A stretch of 64,000 nt of DNA, taken from positions 1 to 64,000 of the forward strand of contig NZ_AP019368.1 in the NCBI RefSeq assembly GCF_004295685.1. The letters run 5' to 3'. Shown here in pieces: positions 11,964 through 20,287 of the stretch; the stretch's first letter is position 1, and the number at the start of each line of letters is the position of its first letter. The DNA is from Fluviispira sanaruensis. GTDB taxonomy: Bacteria; Bdellovibrionota_B; Oligoflexia; Silvanigrellales; Silvanigrellaceae. Below the pieces are notes generated by a model. The model was given only the letters and a program-made list of their open reading frames with translations. It was not told the origin of the DNA and searched no databases. A program made the position numbers and the translations under genes.

Positions 11964-12800
11964 ATGAGCATATTTATTTGTACAAGTAATCAGGGGAAAT
12001 TAAAAGAGTTTTCTAATTTATTAAATAATAATGAAGACATAATTGGACTTGTAGAGCTTAAAAAAGTCGAAAACATACAGCAAATCGAAGCTATTGAAAA
12101 TTCCGATTATTTTCTATCGAATGCTCTCATTAAAATTTTATCAGCGTTAAAATATATAATAGATAATAAAGAAATTTCAGAGTTTAAAGCAATTCATAAA
12201 ATATTAGTGGATGATTCTGGTCTTTGTGTGCCTGAGTTAAACTATTTACCTGGCGTGCACTCTGCAACCTATGCAGGTGAACCAAAAAATGATGAAAATA
12301 ATCGAAATAAATTAATAAAAGAATTGAATGAACTTGAAAAATATTTCATTTTTAAAAATGAAAAGCGTTTGCAAGCTTTTTTTGTTTGTTTTTTAATAGA
12401 ACTCGACTTAACTGAAATTCATGATCTTAAAGAAACTATTAAAATTATAGATGCAAAAAGTCTTGTAATTAAAAGTGTGATCGAGTTTGAAAGAAACTGT
12501 TTAGAAAAAGTTAATCTAAATATTGATGGAGGCAGTTTTTCACAATCTATGCCTATTTCTTCATTGTTAAAAGGATTTAATAAAGAGATACATATAAAAG
12601 TGCATTATGGATTTTGCTCTGGCGAGATATCAAATTTAGAGCAAAATAAAATATTAGGCACAGGGCATGGATATGATCATATGTTTTATTCTTTGAGCAA
12701 TAGAGATCTTTCTTTTGCAAGTATTCCGTTAGAGGAAAAAAATAAAAAAAGCCATCGAGCTTTTGCTTTAAATGCTATGTTAAAGTCGTTGAAAAAATAA
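11964..12800 (+). CDS. RdgB/HAM1-family non-canonical purine NTP pyrophosphatase (enlarged)
   Basis: Hydrolyses dITP, XTP and similar damaged nucleotides to monophosphates, keeping them out of nucleic acids. Family marks are the N-terminal FICTSNQGKLKEFSNLL, the DDSGLCVPEL...PGVHSATYAG active-site loop, a later GTGHGYDHMFYS segment that matches the usual GxGFGYDPxF, and the SHRAFAL end. At 278 residues it is much longer than the usual about 200. Extra residues lie mainly in the middle (about 120-205), where low-complexity Ile/Lys/Glu stretches occur. It stands 19 bp after the transaldolase gene and ends 7 bp before the convergent globin gene. Confidence 0.88.
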   Translation: MSIFICTSNQGKLKEFSNLLNNNEDIIGLVELKKVENIQQIEAIENSDYFLSNALIKILSALKYIIDNKEISEFKAIHKILVDDSGLCVPELNYLPGVHSATYAGEPKNDENNRNKLIKELNELEKYFIFKNEKRLQAFFVCFLIELDLTEIHDLKETIKIIDAKSLVIKSVIEFERNCLEKVNLNIDGGSFSQSMPISSLLKGFNKEIHIKVHYGFCSGEISNLEQNKILGTGHGYDHMFYSLSNRDLSFASIPLEEKNKKSHRAFALNAMLKSLKK

Positions 12801-12807
12801 GATAATC

Positions 12808-13167
12808 TTAAGCCGTAACAATATCATTTTTATAAGACGCAACAACTTCAATAATTTTATCGATATCTTGTTCCTCTACTTTTGATTCTACAAGTGCTTC
12901 TTTCAAAAGAGTTGCTACTTCCATAAAATCTTTTAAAGGTATTTTTAAATTTGCATGGGCGCTCTTTAAAAGCTTTGTTTCGTACATGACTGGACCACCT
13001 AAGGAAGTGGTTAAGAATTTTGTCTGATGCTCAATCAAACGAGCTAAATCTACATTTTCAAAATAATGTATAAGGTTTTCAGACTCCATTATTTTTTTAT
13101 AAAATAAACTAACTACGACATGTAGCGTTTTATAGCCACCATATTTATCATAAATTGATATATTCAT
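12808..13167 (-). CDS. Group I truncated haemoglobin
   Basis: Small haem protein binding O2 or NO in the cytoplasm. The 119-residue product matches trHbN-type globins: SIYDKYGGYKTL near the start, LFYKKI with a B10-type Tyr at 23, the HQTKFLTTSLGGP segment at 47-59 and the proximal haem-ligand His71 in SAHANL. It lacks any extra domain. The ATG lies 15 bp downstream of the RsbU-type phosphatase stop on the same strand, with TTTAAAAAAGGAAAATACTC providing a ribosome site, so both are probably one transcript. Roles known in the family are NO detoxification and O2 handling; sensing for the phosphatase is only an inference. Confidence 0.88.
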   Translation of the reverse strand: MNISIYDKYGGYKTLHVVVSLFYKKIMESENLIHYFENVDLARLIEHQTKFLTTSLGGPVMYETKLLKSAHANLKIPLKDFMEVATLLKEALVESKVEEQDIDKIIEVVASYKNDIVTA

Positions 13168-13182
13168 GAGTATTTTCCTTTT

Positions 13183-14322
13183 TTAATGAAGAACTTCAAC
13201 AGCAATTGCAGAAATATCATCTTCTAAAACATTTGAATCAAACTCAGATAATATAGTTTCTTTAACTTGTTTCATAATATCTTCTATAGGTAAATCTTGA
13301 GAAAAAGATTTCTTTAAAGTTTCTTTTAGTCTTTTAATACCATACTCTTCTCCATTCGATAGACCTTCTATTAATCCGTCAGTATATGCAAATACAATAT
13401 CACCTATTTCAATATCTAAATTTTGTGCAGAAATATTTAAATTTTCTGAATAACCTAATTTACTTCCTAAGTTTCCAATTAGTTTTATATCAACTTGCCC
13501 TGTTTGAGTTAATTTACTTCTTTTTAATAGTATAGGAGGATTATGTGCAGCAGAATATGAAGTAATATTCATGCTTTTATGCGATACAACAAGAGCTAAC
13601 ATAGTCATAACCAGTTTTTGATTACTAAGTTTAAAAATAATTTTATTAAAATCATTTAATAAATGAGTGGGCTCTTCTGGTTTTCCAGTTTCATGAATTA
13701 TTTTTAATAAATATTTTTCAAATATGCCCGTCACAACACCAGCAAGTAAAGCAGAGCCTATTCCATGGCCTGTGATATCACCAATATAAATATGAGCTTC
13801 TTCGTCATTAACATAATAGTTATACCAATCTCCTCCGATAGAAACTGCTGATTGATAAAAAGAGGAAATGTTAAATTTTTTCATTTGCAAATTTGGACGT
13901 GGGAGAAGTGATTTTTGAATGCTGCTTGCCATTTCAAGACTATCTTTTAATTGCTTTTCTTTTAATAGATTATAGTCATTAACCATTTTTGAATATGAAT
14001 TCATGATATATTCATTTTCTTTTAATTTCATATTATTAAAACCATAAATAATGCTTAGATTATCATCTATATTATTTATCTGAAATTCAAATGGGACATT
14101 TTTTATTTTCTTAAAGGAGCAGGCATATTCGAATTTTTTTTCAGTTAATGATAGGATTGATTTAATATCAAAATTTAAGAAGACATTGAGTAAATTATCA
14201 TTTAAGCTCTTAAAAATTTCATCGAAATGAGTGTTTTTATGAATTATATCAAGATTATTTGTATTAAAAATAGCAATTGGTATTTTGATTGATTCAATTA
14301 AATCTGCTGTTATTATTTTCAT
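13183..14322 (-). CDS. RsbU/SpoIIE-type PP2C serine phosphatase
   Basis: Metal-dependent phosphatase of the class that dephosphorylates STAS-domain anti-anti-sigma factors. The 379-residue product has an N-terminal PAS-like sensory region (about 1-110, IPIAIFNTNNLDIIHKN), a short helical linker with SLEMASSIQKSLLP, then the catalytic domain with SIGGDWYNYY, GDITGHGIGSALLAG, AYTDGLIEG and the terminal DDISAIAVEV, which supply the metal-binding aspartates. No membrane segment is seen, so it is cytoplasmic. A strong GGGAG ribosome site precedes the ATG. It heads a two-gene unit with the truncated haemoglobin. Kinase and STAS partners of the expected types lie 11 kb away at 25.1-26.5 kb. Confidence 0.9.
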   Translation of the reverse strand: MKIITADLIESIKIPIAIFNTNNLDIIHKNTHFDEIFKSLNDNLLNVFLNFDIKSILSLTEKKFEYACSFKKIKNVPFEFQINNIDDNLSIIYGFNNMKLKENEYIMNSYSKMVNDYNLLKEKQLKDSLEMASSIQKSLLPRPNLQMKKFNISSFYQSAVSIGGDWYNYYVNDEEAHIYIGDITGHGIGSALLAGVVTGIFEKYLLKIIHETGKPEEPTHLLNDFNKIIFKLSNQKLVMTMLALVVSHKSMNITSYSAAHNPPILLKRSKLTQTGQVDIKLIGNLGSKLGYSENLNISAQNLDIEIGDIVFAYTDGLIEGLSNGEEYGIKRLKETLKKSFSQDLPIEDIMKQVKETILSEFDSNVLEDDISAIAVEVLH

Positions 14323-14458
14323 AAACTCCCAGTAAATTAATGTAATAAAAGGCTAATTATTTAATTGTATCATTCTAGGAATATTTATATAGTATGCATG
14401 CCAATATTTTATCATTAAATTTAGAAAATTTTAAGAGGAGAAGAGTGAACTAGGTAAT

Positions 14459-15946
14459 TTATTCATCCTCAAATTGAGTGATTCTTGGTCCCCAAGAAGC
14501 TTGTTTAGATTCATAAATTGGGATGTTTAATGACTTTTGATAGGAACCATCTTTTGACATGTAGAAAAGTTTATGGATACCTAAACGTGTTCCTTTGGAT
14601 GATCTGTCCGATTGGAATAAAATAAATCGTCCATCAGGAGAAAAAGAGGGTTTTTCATTATCACCTTGGCTCAATGTGAGTCTTTCAATACCAGAACCGT
14701 TAGAGCCAATTTTAAATAAATCCCAAAGATTAATATCTCTGTCATAGCTGGCAAAAACAATTGATTTGCTATCTGGACTCCAACATGCACTGGCATTGTA
14801 CCAACCAGCGTAGGTTAGGCGTGTAGTGTTTCCACTTGAAAGATCTTTAACAAAGATCATTGGTTTACCATATTTTGTACTTGTGTATGCGATTGATTTC
14901 CCATTTGGCGAAAATGCTGGTTCAACTTCAATTGCACTCGTTGAAATAAATGGTTTTTTATTGCCACCAAATTTATTGGTTGTAAAAATATGTGTTGATC
15001 CATCCATTGTACTTGCAGAAAACGCAATTAAATTCCCATCAGGTGACCAGTTTGCGCCAGAGCTATTGCCAGAGCCAGAAATTGCTCGTGTTTCTTGTTT
15101 AGTTAATAAGTTATAAATATAAATATCGGGCTTTCCTGATTTAAAAGAAGTGTATATAATTTTTGTTCCATCTCTAGACCAATTTGGGCTGATATGCACA
15201 GCTTTATCTTCAGTAATTTGTTTTAAATTACCACCGTCAAAATCAGCAATAAATATTTGTCCATTTGAATTTTGATCTTTTTTTCCAACAAAAACAATTT
15301 GTGACATAAAAGGACCGGGTGTTCCTGTCAGAGCTGCAACTGAAACATCAGCGAATCTTCTTAAGGCAAGATCGGTCGATTTAGCGCTTAAATTACTATA
15401 GGACTTTCCAATAAGTTGTGCTTGTAGTTTAATATCATATAAGCGTAATTCCAAATTATATCTACTCGGATTTTTTGCTTTAGTAAATTTACCTAAGATA
15501 ACAAATTCAGCTTTTAAAGCTTTCCATTGAGAAATTTGAAATGGTTGAAGAGCAACGCTTTGTGTGGTTTGCATAGAATCTTGTGGGATAAATTCAAACC
15601 AATTAGTGAAGTTAAAGATGGAAGTTAATCTTTTGGAATATTCATTGAGTTCATTATTATTAATAGGAATTGATTTGTCAGTAATGGCAAATAAAGGAAT
15701 GGCCATACGTATTTTTTTTACGCCAGGAGAACCTACATCTATTGTGTTATCGAGTTTTAATTCATCAACGGAATCATCATTTTTTGTATAATCTGTAGAA
15801 TTATTCTTTAAACCTTCCAAAGAATCATCGCTCTTTGAAATTTGATTTGAATTGCTAATAAGAGACTCAGCTGCAAAAGATTTTGGAAATATATTTAATA
15901 TTGTTATGAACGAAATTAAATATATATTTTTGAATTTAAGTTTCAT
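14459..15946 (-). CDS. tolB: Tol-Pal system beta-propeller protein TolB
   Basis: Periplasmic protein of the Tol-Pal complex, which maintains outer-membrane integrity and constriction during division. The 495-residue product has a signal peptide ending near SFA at about residue 25, an Asn/Asp-rich linker, an N-terminal alpha/beta domain (KIRMAIPLFAITD onward) and a C-terminal propeller of PD40-type repeats (HISPNWSRDGTKIIYTS, GANWSPDGNLIAFSA, EPAFSPNGKSIAYTS, SACWSPDSKSIVFAS, KPSFSPDGRFILFQS). It is last in the tolQ-tolR-tolA-tolB unit, 14 bp after tolA. No pal gene follows, which is unusual for this operon. Confidence 0.93.
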   Translation of the reverse strand: MKLKFKNIYLISFITILNIFPKSFAAESLISNSNQISKSDDSLEGLKNNSTDYTKNDDSVDELKLDNTIDVGSPGVKKIRMAIPLFAITDKSIPINNNELNEYSKRLTSIFNFTNWFEFIPQDSMQTTQSVALQPFQISQWKALKAEFVILGKFTKAKNPSRYNLELRLYDIKLQAQLIGKSYSNLSAKSTDLALRRFADVSVAALTGTPGPFMSQIVFVGKKDQNSNGQIFIADFDGGNLKQITEDKAVHISPNWSRDGTKIIYTSFKSGKPDIYIYNLLTKQETRAISGSGNSSGANWSPDGNLIAFSASTMDGSTHIFTTNKFGGNKKPFISTSAIEVEPAFSPNGKSIAYTSTKYGKPMIFVKDLSSGNTTRLTYAGWYNASACWSPDSKSIVFASYDRDINLWDLFKIGSNGSGIERLTLSQGDNEKPSFSPDGRFILFQSDRSSKGTRLGIHKLFYMSKDGSYQKSLNIPIYESKQASWGPRITQFEDE

Positions 15947-15960
15947 ATTGTCCCTTTATT

Positions 15961-17178
15961 TTATTGAACACTTTTTGCACTGTAGCTTGCTTCAAAAGTT
16001 TTTGGTGGATTGATATCTTTTGGTGGAACTTCTGGAACAGGGAAAGTGCTTTCCAAAGAATTAATGACAAGTTGATCAAATTGAGAATTGCCGCTGGATT
16101 GAACGACAGTCGGTTTTCCGATGAGATATCCATAGGGATTAATGGTAAACTTTATCCGGGTTTTCAATGTAGGAGCGAATGTTGAACCTTCAGTGGTGCT
16201 CCAGTTTAGTTTTAATTGACGAGCGATATAAGCTTTATATGAGTTGTAGCTTTTTGAACTTATTTTACCATCAATAACACCAGACGGTGCTGCCGCAAAT
16301 GGGCTAGCAGGAATATCACTTGGAGTAGAAAATGGCGATTCTGGTAAATTATTTACATTTGCCTTGCTGCCCTCTTGTTTTTCTTGATCAGCATTGCGAA
16401 TGCCAGCATTTTTACGTGTGTCTTCTTTTCGTGTGTCGATTTCTTTACGTTTTAAGTATTCATCCATGCTAACTTTTTGTTTATCTTGATCAGGAATAGG
16501 GCCTATAGGTTTTTTAAGATCCGTTTTTAATTTTTCATTATTATTAATAATATTTTTATTGCTCTCTTCTTTTAAAATAAGATCTTTCGATTTATCAGAT
16601 ATTTTAGGAGTCACTTTTTCTGTTTTCTTTTCAGCAACTGGACTTGTGTCAGGAGCAATATTTTTGGTTAGTTGAGGTAAATCTCGAATTGTTTTTGTTG
16701 CTTCTCTTTCGCCTACTTCATCATCTTTTTGTGAAATCTGTTTAGTTTGGGCGAAGTTTTCACTCATACCAAAAGTCACTTCAACAATTTCTGGTGGAGT
16801 TGACTCAAAGCTAAAGATATAAGTAAGAACAAAAAAGCTTGATATTAAAAGAAAATGAATTGAAATTGCAGCTATTAAATGCTTTCTATTGGGTGAATAA
16901 ATATCTTTTATTTCATCAGGAGATAAAAATGGTATTTTTGAGTTTGAACCTAAAATATCGATTGTTGGTTGTTTGATTTTTTTTTGTAACGGTAAATCCA
17001 CTGGCTTAACATATCTGGGACCAAGGTAAGATTTATTGATATAATCATCAGGAAAAGATCTTGAAAATAAAATATTCCTTTGTGTGTCATAAACAGCTTT
17101 TCCAAATTTCAGCATGTTTATTTCATCAATTTCTGGAGCACGATTTGGATGATTTAAAAGAATATTATTATTTTTCAT
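15961..17178 (-). CDS. tolA: TolA-like protein with TonB C-terminal domain
   Basis: Links the TolQR motor in the inner membrane to TolB/Pal at the outer membrane. The 405-residue product has a single membrane segment at about 100-122 (HLIAAISIHFLLISSFFVL), a long Lys/Glu/Asp-rich periplasmic stalk (about 150-285) and a TonB/TolA-type C-terminal domain (SYKAYIARQLKLNW, then KFTINPYGYLIGKPTVVQSSG). Unusually, about 98 residues precede the membrane segment, whereas typical TolA has only a short cytoplasmic tail. The start overlaps the tolR stop by 4 bp (ATGA), a sign of translational coupling. Position between tolR and tolB supports TolA rather than TonB. Confidence 0.87.
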   Translation of the reverse strand: MKNNNILLNHPNRAPEIDEINMLKFGKAVYDTQRNILFSRSFPDDYINKSYLGPRYVKPVDLPLQKKIKQPTIDILGSNSKIPFLSPDEIKDIYSPNRKHLIAAISIHFLLISSFFVLTYIFSFESTPPEIVEVTFGMSENFAQTKQISQKDDEVGEREATKTIRDLPQLTKNIAPDTSPVAEKKTEKVTPKISDKSKDLILKEESNKNIINNNEKLKTDLKKPIGPIPDQDKQKVSMDEYLKRKEIDTRKEDTRKNAGIRNADQEKQEGSKANVNNLPESPFSTPSDIPASPFAAAPSGVIDGKISSKSYNSYKAYIARQLKLNWSTTEGSTFAPTLKTRIKFTINPYGYLIGKPTVVQSSGNSQFDQLVINSLESTFPVPEVPPKDINPPKTFEASYSAKSVQ

Positions 17179-17618
17179 TTTTTGTCACGTTTGTTTTCAC
17201 CAACCATACCAATTCTTTCTACCCCTGCTTTTTGTGCAGCAGTCATAGCAAACATGACTTTCCCGTAAGGGACACCATCATCTGCTCGAATAAAAAGGGA
17301 AGGGTGTTCATCATTTTTTACAGATGTTTGAATTTGGGTAATAAGATTGGCTTCTTTTACAATGTTTTTCCCGATAAAATATTCACCTTTTTTATTTATA
17401 GAAATAACAAGAGATTCGCCAGAAAGAGTAAGAGATTTTGCTTGGGTTTTTGGTAGTTGAACATTGATTCCAGAAATAGCAAATGGTGCTGTAACCATAA
17501 AAATAATTAATAATACAAGACAGACATCCACAAATGGTGTCATATTTATTTCTGAAATAAAATTTGATTTTCGACTGCCTTCTCCAACGTCATTCCCGCT
17601 ATCAAGATTAAATGACAT
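17175..17618 (-). CDS. tolR: Tol-Pal system protein TolR (ExbD family)
   Basis: Inner-membrane partner of TolQ in a proton-driven motor. The 147-residue product has a short cytoplasmic N-terminus and one membrane segment starting at MTPFVDVCLVLLIIFMV, including the conserved Asp in FVDV that is essential for proton use in the ExbD/TolR family. The periplasmic domain ends with SLFIRADDGVPYGKVMFAM, also typical. It is 11 bp after tolQ and overlaps tolA by 4 bp. Confidence 0.92.
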   Translation of the reverse strand: MSFNLDSGNDVGEGSRKSNFISEINMTPFVDVCLVLLIIFMVTAPFAISGINVQLPKTQAKSLTLSGESLVISINKKGEYFIGKNIVKEANLITQIQTSVKNDEHPSLFIRADDGVPYGKVMFAMTAAQKAGVERIGMVGENKRDKK

Positions 17619-17629
17619 GAATTATTCCT

Positions 17630-18343
17630 TTAAGTATTATCTTGGTCAGGTTTTATTGTGTAGTGTCTTTCCAGAATATTAATAAAATCAGAAGAAAATC
17701 CATCTAGTAAAACAAGATGCTTTTTTATTCGATTGATTAATATATTATAAAAAATAACTGCTGGAATAGCGACAAAAAGCCCAAGTGCAGTTGCAATCAG
17801 AGCTTCTGAAATACCAGGAGCAACGGCTGCAAGACTGGAAGCACCGCTCGATCCTATATCGTGAAATGCACGTATAATGCCTACAACTGTTCCGAATAGT
17901 CCGATAAAAGGACCTGCAGATGCGCACACAGCTAAAATACTTAAGTTGCTGCCAAGATTTGCTTCTTCTATCATTTTTTGCCGAGAAAGAGTTCTTTTAA
18001 CTGTGTCAAATATGACAGAACCAGTCGAACCTCTTTTTTCTCTTGTTTGCAAAACACGAATCATTTCATTGAATCCTGAACGGAAAACCTCGCGTGCAGG
18101 GCTATAATCCATATCTTTTACACGCAAATTTAATTCAGAGAGACTTTTGGCTTCCCAAAAATTAGTGAGAAATTTTTCTGAAAGACCATGCATTTCTTTC
18201 AGGCGAAGCATTTTGCTAATAATGACAACCCAAGCCCATATGCTCATTATTCCAAGTAAAATTGTAATTGCTATGCCAATGGGGCCGCCATGGAGTATAA
18301 TTGAAAACCAATCAATTTTTGTCGATTGCGCTACTGTTTCCAT
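17630..18343 (-). CDS. tolQ: Tol-Pal system protein TolQ (ExbB family)
   Basis: Three-pass inner-membrane motor subunit. Visible are an N-terminal hydrophobic segment (GPIGIAITILLGIMSIWAWV) and the paired conserved segments LAVCASAGPFIGLFGTVVGI and SEALIATALGLFVAIPAVIFYN, with GLFGTVVGI the signature of the family. An in-frame GTG at 18352 exists, but GGAAGG lies eight bases before ATG 18343, which is preferred (237 residues). It follows cmk by 19 bp on the same strand and begins the tol unit. Confidence 0.92.
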   Translation of the reverse strand: METVAQSTKIDWFSIILHGGPIGIAITILLGIMSIWAWVVIISKMLRLKEMHGLSEKFLTNFWEAKSLSELNLRVKDMDYSPAREVFRSGFNEMIRVLQTREKRGSTGSVIFDTVKRTLSRQKMIEEANLGSNLSILAVCASAGPFIGLFGTVVGIIRAFHDIGSSGASSLAAVAPGISEALIATALGLFVAIPAVIFYNILINRIKKHLVLLDGFSSDFINILERHYTIKPDQDNT

Positions 18344-18362
18344 TAATAACACCTTCCAGAAG

Positions 18363-19082
18363 TTATATTTCCGATTTTTGGATTATCATTTCTTTTTGTA
18401 TTGCATAATTTAAAATTATCCGGGCAATTTCTTCTTGAGTCGATTTTGTCGAATCGAGAGTGATTGCATCTATTGCGGGCTTTAAAGGTGCAATTTTTCG
18501 ATTTGTATCACGAATATCTCTTTCATTAATTTCTTTTATAAGCTCTTTGATATTTGTTTTCATTCCATTTGAATGTAATTCTTTGAGTCTTCTTTCTGCT
18601 CTTTCTTCTGGAGAAGCTGTTAAAAATATTTTGAGAGGAGCATCGGGGAACACAACTGTTCCCATATCTCTACCGTCAACGACGGCTCCATTATTATTTA
18701 AAACTACTTTTCTTTGAATAGGTAATAATCTTTTACGAACAGAATCTTCTTGAGCCAATACACTTGCGAGTTCCGAAACAAATGGGGCTTTAATTTCTTG
18801 AGTAACTTCTCTTTCCCCAAGAAAAACTTTTCCTGATAAAGATTCTTGACGATATCTTTCATTAATAAATGAGGTAAAGCGTTCAATGCTTCCAAGATCT
18901 TTTTCTTTTAGATTTGCTTCATGAAATAATAAAGCTAGAGAACGATAAATTGCACCTGTAGTAACGTATATCCAACCAAGTTTTGTAGCAACTATCTTAG
19001 CAACAGTGCTTTTACCTGAGCCTGCTGGGCCGTCAATTGTAATAACTTTTAATTTTTGTGCCAATTCATGATCTGGATGCAT
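18363..19082 (-). CDS. cmk: Cytidylate kinase
   Basis: Phosphorylates CMP and dCMP with ATP for nucleic-acid and lipid synthesis. The 239-residue product has the P-loop ITIDGPAGSGKSTVAK near 14-29, the LGWIYVTTGAIYRSLA segment (nucleotide contact region), VVDGRDMGTVVFPDAPLKIFLTAS in consecutive pieces, and ERAERRL. The length is slightly above the usual 220-230. It lies 10 bp downstream of accA and upstream of tolQ, all on the minus strand. Confidence 0.94.
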   Translation of the reverse strand: MHPDHELAQKLKVITIDGPAGSGKSTVAKIVATKLGWIYVTTGAIYRSLALLFHEANLKEKDLGSIERFTSFINERYRQESLSGKVFLGEREVTQEIKAPFVSELASVLAQEDSVRKRLLPIQRKVVLNNNGAVVDGRDMGTVVFPDAPLKIFLTASPEERAERRLKELHSNGMKTNIKELIKEINERDIRDTNRKIAPLKPAIDAITLDSTKSTQEEIARIILNYAIQKEMIIQKSEI

Positions 19083-19092
19083 GCGATTCCTT

Positions 19093-20163
19093 TTAATTGA
19101 GACCCATTGAGGATTCTACATCTTCCCAAGATTCGTCCCATGCTGCAACTGGTGCTTTATCAACACGGAATGGAGATATTGCGGGCATATTTTGGACGTT
19201 GCCAATTTTAAAGTATTTTTTGATTCTATCTTGTTTAAGTTCATCCTTGGTCATTTTCGAAAGACTCACTAAGTTTTTTTCGACGGCGTCGCCGATAGAA
19301 TCAATTGCTTCTTTGGTTTTCCAGTGGGCACCACCCAACGGTTCTTTAATAATTTCATCGATTACCTTATTTTTAAGAGCAACTTCTGCTGTTAAACCAA
19401 GAATGTTTGCAGCTCTATCTGCTTGAGTTCCATCTTTCCATAAGATTGATGAACAGCCTTCAGGCGATATTACGCTATAAATGGAATACTCCATCATAAG
19501 AATTCTGTTTGCAACACCAATAGCAAGAGCGCCTCCACTCTGGCCTTCACCTACAACAACGGAAATGATTGGTACAGATAAGCGACTCATAACCATAATA
19601 TTTTTGGCGATAGCTTCGTTTTGGCCGCGCTCTTCTGCTTCAAGGCCAGGATAAGCACCGGGTGTATCAATAAAAGTGACTATTGGCAGGCCAAAGCGTT
19701 CAGCTAATGCCATTACGCGTAAAGCTTTTCTATAGCCTTCGGGTTTAGGCATACCAAAATTTCTTTTCATATTTTCTTTGGTGCCTCGCCCTTTTTGAGT
19801 TCCTACAACAACAACTCTCCTATTTCTAAATTGAGCAATTCCTGTCACAATAGCTTGGTCATCCATAAAATTTCTATCACCATGTAATTCTATGAAATCT
19901 GTGCAGAGTTGGTTGATAATATCTAGAGTATAAGGGCGGTTTGGATGTCTTGAAAGTTGTGTAATTTGAAAAGAATTTAAATTTGTATAAATTTCTTTAG
20001 CAAGAAGTTCGAATTTATTTTCAAGTATAGAAATTTCTTCGTTTAATCCCCTAGTGTCCTGCTGTCTATCTGGGATGAGTGCCGACTGTTCAGCAGCGAG
20101 ACGGAGCTCGGATATTCGTTTTGAAAGTTCATGCAAGGGTTTTTCAAGCTGCAGAATGTCCAT
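19093..20163 (-). CDS. accA: Acetyl-CoA carboxylase carboxyltransferase subunit alpha
   Basis: With AccD it transfers the carboxyl group from biotin to acetyl-CoA, giving malonyl-CoA for fatty-acid synthesis. The 356-residue product begins with the helical LEKPLHELSKRISELR and shows LSRHPNRPYTLDIIN, LHGDRNF, the GRGTKENMKRNFGMPKPEGYRKA stretch, PIVTFIDTPGAYPGLEAEERGQ and VVGEGQSGGALAIG, all diagnostic. About 35 residues beyond the usual 319 lie at the C-terminus (VDKAPVAAWDESWEDVESS). AGAGGA precedes the ATG. It leads the accA-cmk-tolQRAB series and is divergent from the citrate synthase gene. Confidence 0.96.
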   Translation of the reverse strand: MDILQLEKPLHELSKRISELRLAAEQSALIPDRQQDTRGLNEEISILENKFELLAKEIYTNLNSFQITQLSRHPNRPYTLDIINQLCTDFIELHGDRNFMDDQAIVTGIAQFRNRRVVVVGTQKGRGTKENMKRNFGMPKPEGYRKALRVMALAERFGLPIVTFIDTPGAYPGLEAEERGQNEAIAKNIMVMSRLSVPIISVVVGEGQSGGALAIGVANRILMMEYSIYSVISPEGCSSILWKDGTQADRAANILGLTAEVALKNKVIDEIIKEPLGGAHWKTKEAIDSIGDAVEKNLVSLSKMTKDELKQDRIKKYFKIGNVQNMPAISPFRVDKAPVAAWDESWEDVESSMGLN

Positions 20164-20287
20164 AATGTTTTAATCCTCTATAAGTGCTGTTATGTCATAA
20201 TGTGTACAGCTCAAAAAAAAATTCGAGCATTGTTAATGTAGGTAGCAAAATTGTACGTCTTGGTCAAAATATAAGAGGTTATTTGAG

